Positions 60,801 to 64,000 of a stretch of DNA of 64,000 nucleotides are shown here, piece by piece (the first letter of the stretch is position 1; the number at the start of each line of letters is the position of its first letter). A program made the translations under genes and the position numbers. Location: positions 2,046,001 through 2,110,000 of the forward strand of contig NZ_CP075682.1 in assembly GCF_018603435.1 (NCBI RefSeq). Direction: 5' to 3'. The DNA comes from Chryseobacterium sp. ZHDP1. GTDB lineage: Bacteria; Bacteroidota; Bacteroidia; Flavobacteriales; Weeksellaceae. Below the pieces are notes generated by a model. It saw only the letters and a list, made by a program, of their open reading frames with translations. It was not told the origin of the DNA and did no database searches.

Positions 60801-61031
60801 ATCATCGGGATGCTGCCGTTAGTTTGGACTCAGGGAGCTTCCGCAAAAGGTAACCACTCAATCGGGATGAGTACTGTGGGCGGAATGTTGACAGGAGTTG
60901 TATTCGGAGTATTCATTATTCCTGTGATGTTTGTGATTTTCCAGTATTTACATGAAAAAATGCCGAGCAGAAAAAAGAAAAGACTTCAAAGACAGAAACT
61001 GGAGCAAGAACTTTTAGCTGCGGCTCATTAA
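57849..61031 (+). CDS. RND multidrug efflux permease (HAE1, AcrB type)
   Basis: Inner-membrane proton-driven pump of 1060 residues, twelve membrane helices and two large periplasmic domains. Start KQFIERPVLSTVISIILLLL and NLPIALFPDIAPPSVQVTAF are typical of HAE1. Proton relay: LVLAIGIVVDDAIVVVEAIH with the paired Asp in helix 4, and AKNAILIVEFAV with the Lys in helix 10. GKYYRVMAQADIPYR and ASTLRLRPILMTSFAFIIGM (motif of the C half) are clear. It probably exports hydrophobic drugs or bile-type compounds; substrates cannot be told. Confidence 0.95.
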   Translation: MLKQFIERPVLSTVISIILLLLGALSLFNLPIALFPDIAPPSVQVTAFYPGANAEVVARSVATPIEEAVNGVENMTYMTSNSSNDGTMTLNVFFKQGSDADNAAVNVQNRVSKAMSQLPQEVVQAGVSTQKVQNSMIMFMGLSSNDPKQYDELFLQNYLKINIIPQIQRIPGVAQAQVFGTRDYSMRLWLKPDRLAANGLSPQEVLNAVKDHNLEAAPGRLGQGSKETYEYILKYKGKLNKNEDYENIAIKANTDGSFLRLKDVARVEFGSYTYTAANRVDGKPVAGFAIMQTAGSNANEILTEIEKQVDQFKTTLPKGVEPIIMYNSKDFLDASIHQVVETLVIAFILVFIVVYIFLQDFRSTLIPAIAVPVAIIGTFFFLQLFGFSINMLTLFALVLAIGIVVDDAIVVVEAIHSKMEHTGMPVEQATTSSMSEISGAIISITLVMCAVFIPVGFMQGPAGVFYRQFAFTLAIAIMISAVNALTLSPALCALLLNDPQGEHGEHGKKTGFGARFFNAFNTSFNKLTKKYIYSLKFLIKNKWVAVGGLVLLTAASVFLIKKAPSGFIPTEDQGFILYAVNTPPGSSLDRTHNATEQIDKIINGEKAKKNLWVADGLNFISNANASPYSAGFIKLKDHDQRGEISDPDQIAAGLTGKVSQVKDANAFFFNFPTVQGFGNVSGFEFMLQDRTNGSLEQLGTNTQAFIGELMKRPEIAFAFTTYAAGNPQFTIEVDNDKANQLGVSITELMQTMQIYYGSSFVSDFNRFGKYYRVMAQADIPYRTDANSLEGIYVKNKSGEMVPVKTLVTLKRSFGPETVTRNNLFNAVTINGTPKPGYSTGDAIKAVEEVAQKSLPRGYGYEWTGITREEIKTSGQTSFIFMLSILFVYFLLAAQYESYILPFAVILTIPTGIFGVFAFTGLAGIDNNIYVQVGLIMLVGLLAKNAILIVEFAVQRRNAGRSLLESALQASTLRLRPILMTSFAFIIGMLPLVWTQGASAKGNHSIGMSTVGGMLTGVVFGVFIIPVMFVIFQYLHEKMPSRKKKRLQRQKLEQELLAAAH

Positions 61032-61042
61032 TATATGATTGA

Positions 61043-61728
61043 CAAAACTTTGAGATTTTCAAACAAGAATTTAAACGCAAAGATTTATTATTAATTGCGA
61101 ATATTTTTAAAGGAGCAAAGAAAGCGACAAGTCGCTGATGAAGCTGGATGATTAAAAGTTCGCTTCTTAAAATTAATTCATTGATTAAATCTTTGCTTAC
61201 TTAAATATTTTATATCAAAAATTTTCCTTTGCGTTAAAAAATTTCAAAACAAAAAGTAAAAAAACTTTGAGATTTTCAAACAAGAATTTAATCGAAGATT
61301 TATTATTAATTACGAATATTTTTAAAGGAGCAAAGAAAGCGACAAATCGCTGATGAAACTGCATAATTAAAAGTTCGCTTCTTAAAATCAATTTCATTGA
61401 TTAAATCTTTGCTCACTTAAATATTTTATATCAAAAATTTTCCTTTGCATTAAAAAATTTCAAAACAAAAAGTAAAAAAACTTTGAGATTTTCAAACAGG
61501 AATTTAAACGCAAAGATTTATTATTAATTACTAATATTTTTAAAGAAGCAAAGAAAGCGACAAGTCACTGATGAAGCTGCATGATTAAAGTTCGCTTCTT
61601 AAAATCAATTTCATTGATTAAATCTTTGCTCACTTAAATATTTTATATCAAAAATTTTCCTTTGCGTTAAAAAATTTCAAAACAAAAAGTAGAAAAAAAA
61701 CTGCTTGAAACAATTTCTCAAAGTTTTG
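61043..61728. repeat. Three tandem units of about 216 bp with flanking inverted repeats
   Basis: Units begin with AAAACTTTGAGATTTTC at 61044, 61261 and 61477 and run through AAAGATTTATTATTAATT, AGCAAAGAAAGCGACAA, TTGATTAAATCTTTGC and TTTTCCTTTGCGTTAAA. Outer flanks are an exact 13-bp inverted pair: CAAAACTTTGAGA at 61043-61055 and TCTCAAAGTTTTG at 61716-61728. Unit 1 holds a small hairpin AGCGAC-AA-GTCGCT (61123-61136). It lies between the pump and channel genes and has no coding capacity. Confidence 0.9.
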
Positions 61729-61753
61729 TAATCCATTAAAAATTTAAACCTTT

Positions 61754-63166
61754 ATGAAAAGAATAAAAAATATCATCATCACTTTTGGACTGGCTTTGGT
61801 TTCAGTCTCCTGTGTGTCGAAACTGGCATACAAGGAGCCTGAACTGGAGCTTCCCGAAACCTTTAAATATACCGCAACAGCAGATACTGCAAGTGTAGCG
61901 AATCTGGAATGGAGAAAGTTTTTCAGCGATCCGATGCTGCAAAACTTAATCGAAAAAGGAATTAAAAACAACTACGATTTACAGATTGCTTTAAAACAGG
62001 TTGCTTCTTCACAGGAGAAATTAAAACAGGCAAAATATCTTCAATATCCCGATGTTGGTTTCGGAGTTTCCGCACAGATTTCAAAGCCTTCCAAAAACAG
62101 CATGAACGGACAAAGTTTAAACCTATTCTTAGGAAAAAGCTATGTTGAAGATTACAATGCAGCATTCAATTTGTCTTGGGAAGCAGATATTTGGGGCAAA
62201 ATTAAAAATCAGCAGGAAGTTTCAAAAATGCAGTATCTGCAGACTTACGAAGCAACAAAAGCCATTCAGACACAGGTTGTTGCAGCCATTGCGCAGGGAT
62301 ATTACAATCTGTTGATGCTGGATAAACAATTGCAGATCGCCCAATCTAATCTGGAACTCAGCAATCGTACGCTTTCTCTTACAGAAAAATTATGGCAAAG
62401 CGGTGACACCACTTCTTTGGGAGTTCAGCAGGCAACCGCCCAGAAACAATCGACTGAACTTTTGATTACACAATTGGAGCAAAATATTGCCATTCAGGAA
62501 AATGCATTGAGTATTTTAGTGGGTGAAAATCCGGGAAAAATCAGCAGAACGATTGAAATGTCTGAAACTTCTTTACCACAGGACATTTCCGCAGGACTTC
62601 CCGCAGCAATGGTAAGCCGTCGTCCGGATGTTCGTCAACAGGAATTGGTTTTGCTGGAATCCAATTCTATGGTGGGAATTGCGCAGGCAAATATGTATCC
62701 TTCCTTGAAAATTACGGCAAATGGCGGTGTCAATTCATTTAAAATTGATAACTGGTTTCAGATTCCGGCTTCTTTGTTCGGGTCTGTTTTGGGAGGATTG
62801 ACTCAGCCGATTTTCCAGAAAAGACAATTGAAAACGGACTTAAATGTGGCTAAAATTCAGAGAGAGAAAAACGTATTGGCGTTCCGTCAGTCGGTTTTAA
62901 ATGCAGTGGGAGAAGTTTCTGATGCTTTGGTTTCTAATGAGAGTTTAAAAGTTCAGGAAGAAAAAGCAACGGAACAGGTGGCAACCTTAAAAAATGGAAT
63001 TAAAAGTGCCGAAATGCTGTACAAAGGCGGAATGGCAAACTATTTAGAAGTAATAACAGCTCAGGGAAATTCTTTACAGGCAGAACTGAATCTCGCGTCC
63101 GTAAAAAGACAGAGATTGAGCAGTATTGTCGATTTGTACCGGGCTTTAGGTGGCGGCTGGAAGTAG
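61754..63166 (+). CDS. Outer membrane efflux channel lipoprotein (NodT/OprM type)
   Basis: Outer-membrane factor of the RND pump, 470 residues, TolC/OprM type. Lipoprotein signal: KNIIITFGLALVSVSCVSK. Typical N part: YKEPELELPETFKYT, EWRKFFSDPMLQNLIEKGIK, and NYDLQIALKQVASSQEKLKQ. The helical tunnel has LSWEADIWGKIKNQ and, in the second repeat, PAAMVSRRPDVRQQELVLLE (the RRPDVR signature) and TQPIFQKRQLKTDLN. It ends VDLYRALGGGWK. Same strand as the adaptor and pump; the 216-bp repeats separate it from the pump, but no strong terminator is visible between them. Confidence 0.93.
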   Translation: MKRIKNIIITFGLALVSVSCVSKLAYKEPELELPETFKYTATADTASVANLEWRKFFSDPMLQNLIEKGIKNNYDLQIALKQVASSQEKLKQAKYLQYPDVGFGVSAQISKPSKNSMNGQSLNLFLGKSYVEDYNAAFNLSWEADIWGKIKNQQEVSKMQYLQTYEATKAIQTQVVAAIAQGYYNLLMLDKQLQIAQSNLELSNRTLSLTEKLWQSGDTTSLGVQQATAQKQSTELLITQLEQNIAIQENALSILVGENPGKISRTIEMSETSLPQDISAGLPAAMVSRRPDVRQQELVLLESNSMVGIAQANMYPSLKITANGGVNSFKIDNWFQIPASLFGSVLGGLTQPIFQKRQLKTDLNVAKIQREKNVLAFRQSVLNAVGEVSDALVSNESLKVQEEKATEQVATLKNGIKSAEMLYKGGMANYLEVITAQGNSLQAELNLASVKRQRLSSIVDLYRALGGGWK

Positions 63167-63458
63167 TAAATTTGAATTATATTGTTATGGGATGCAGTCT
63201 TTCGGGGCTGCATTTTTTGTTAATCAAAGCAAGCTTTTACAAAAAATTAGGTACTGGTTATTTTATTAAACAGCAAATATATGACGATAAAACAATTTCA
63301 AATACGAAATCGTCCCAAATCTCTTCGAGACGATTTCCTCCTTCGTGTTTTTAAAATCATATTTTATTTTTCTTATAATCGACTTCACTAAAACTAAATA
63401 ATATTTTTTACATTCTATAGTAGAGAAATGCAAAGCCATCATTATAAAGTGTGAAGAA
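63167..63458. other. Gap after the efflux operon
   Basis: Contains the terminator below and otherwise nothing recognisable. A 60-codon frame at 63172-63354 overlaps the terminator and shows no signal or family, so I do not count it as a gene. Confidence 0.55.
63192..63219 (+). terminator. Terminator of the efflux operon
   Basis: Stem ATGCAG/CTGCAT with loop TCTTTCGGGG and a T-run, 26 bases after the channel gene stop. Confidence 0.8.
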
Positions 63459-64000
63459 TTATAATTTAGTAATAGAATAACTACCGTTACTTATTGCACC
63501 ATTAGGCTTTGCAATTTGACATCCTGAGATTTCGTCTCCAACACCATAACCAATGAAAACCGCAATTTTAGTATTAGCGACAGTTGTTCTAAAGATAGTG
63601 TTTGCTCTATTTGGTGTCGCAGTAATATAACCTGAGATATTTCCTGCGGAATCACTATCTGCAACCCAAATATTTCTATTTACAGTATAAGTAGTAAAAC
63701 TGGTACCCGAGCTTGCCAAAGCGATGGTAGTATTAACTCCGACTAATTCTCTGGAATTTGTCACAACAGTACCGGTGCTACAGACACCATACCATACCAA
63801 ATCCAAACGATAATATCCGACTGCTGGCAGAACAATATAAGCGACATTACTTCTTGCACTTCCATCTATTGTTGCAGAAGCAGCTACACCATAGGTAGCA
63901 CTTATAGTATTTACCGCTAAATCTGCACTGGATAGATCCAAAGCACGGACAACATTTCCGGCAGCTGTTGTTAAGTTGAATGCTAAACCTGCAGTCTGAA
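63459..64000 (-). CDS. C-terminal part of an unidentified surface-type protein (partial)
   Basis: Minus-strand frame that stops at 63459-63461 and remains open to the right edge, so the true start is outside the window. About 180 residues are visible. It is rich in Thr, Ser, Ala and Val with long beta-type stretches (IVLPAVGYYRLDLVWYGV, GTSFTTYTVNRNIWVADSDS, NTIFRTTVANTKIAVFIGYG) and ends with SNGSYSITKL. The composition suggests an extracellular or phage-tail-like beta domain; no T9SS sorting domain is recognisable. The in-frame TTG at 63941 is not needed, since the frame continues upstream of it. Confidence 0.65.
   Translation of the reverse strand, partial: QTAGLAFNLTTAAGNVVRALDLSSADLAVNTISATYGVAASATIDGSARSNVAYIVLPAVGYYRLDLVWYGVCSTGTVVTNSRELVGVNTTIALASSGTSFTTYTVNRNIWVADSDSAGNISGYITATPNRANTIFRTTVANTKIAVFIGYGVGDEISGCQIAKPNGAISNGSYSITKL

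Noticed and set aside
63172..63354. 60-codon frame after the efflux operon
   Set aside because: It runs through the terminator hairpin and has no start signal or similarity I can recognise.
1..64000. tRNA and rRNA genes
   Set aside because: I looked for T-loop and anticodon-arm patterns and rRNA-like GC-rich blocks and saw none that fold; a covariance search would be decisive.

Overview
This window looks like chromosomal DNA of a flavobacterium close to Chryseobacterium (Bacteroidota, Weeksellaceae). The clues are low GC, many upstream TAnnTTTG boxes (the -7 promoter element of the phylum), GLPGLI, DUF4290 and DUF4295 proteins, a type IX secretion (T9SS) cargo protease and T9SS plug protein, lipoproteins with SCxx boxes, and core genes of flavobacterial type. 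This assignment is inferred from gene content, not from a marker-gene comparison.

Layout. 1-5.3 kb: truncated GH13 alpha-amylase lipoprotein, DUF4290-murA, a lone NIL domain, a YiiX-like hydrolase and a DUF1801 protein. 5.4-7.7 kb: a repeat-rich stretch around a GLPGLI protein and a small secreted Cys protein. 7.7-10.4 kb: two secreted proteins of unknown role. 10.5-14.7 kb: operon with an aminotransferase, a lipoprotein, murB, an unknown protein and proC. 15-24.4 kb: VanZ, lnt, rpmB-rpmG-DUF4295, ftsY, a GlsB-like protein, sppA, folK and two tandem OmpA-type porins. 24.4-29.7 kb: recQ, fmt, a ribB whose second domain has lost its active site, and a flavin monooxygenase. 29.9-33.4 kb: accessory genes (nuclease-like EEP protein, lipoproteins). 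33.5-39.2 kb: Pif1-like helicase, gamma carbonic anhydrase, nfu, hemH. 39.3-44.3 kb: T9SS metalloprotease, a possible toxin-antitoxin pair, the T9SS plug gene and an MBL hydrolase. 44.3-48.2 kb: a 42-bp tandem array and an accessory cluster with leucine-rich-repeat proteins and one gene broken at a run of ten T. 48.3-54.5 kb: trehalose locus (TonB receptor, GH37 trehalase, MFS carrier, divergent AraC regulator). 54.5-55.2 kb: three DnaA boxes and a thioredoxin-fold protein. 55.5-63.2 kb: TetR regulator plus a complete RND efflux system (adaptor, pump, outer-membrane channel). 63.5-64 kb: the end of an unidentified surface-type protein.

How genes work together. MurA and MurB give the first two dedicated steps of peptidoglycan precursor synthesis; MurA carries Asp where fosfomycin-sensitive enzymes carry Cys. 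The MFS carrier, cytoplasmic trehalase and TonB receptor form a plausible uptake-and-cleavage path for trehalose under AraC control. The TetR gene and the efflux genes share four copies of an inverted repeat, CTAAC-N3-GTTAG or a close match, which I read as its operator. The M4 protease carries a T9SS sorting domain and the T9SS plug gene lies about 1 kb away.

The most unusual structures are non-coding: a short element with terminal inverted repeats in two copies (3.4 and 14.8 kb), three 216-bp tandem units inside the efflux operon, a 42-bp array before a kinase-like gene, a perfect 24-bp hairpin at the end of fmt, and three exact DnaA boxes spaced 12 bp apart. I saw no rRNA, tRNA, CRISPR array or intact transposase gene.
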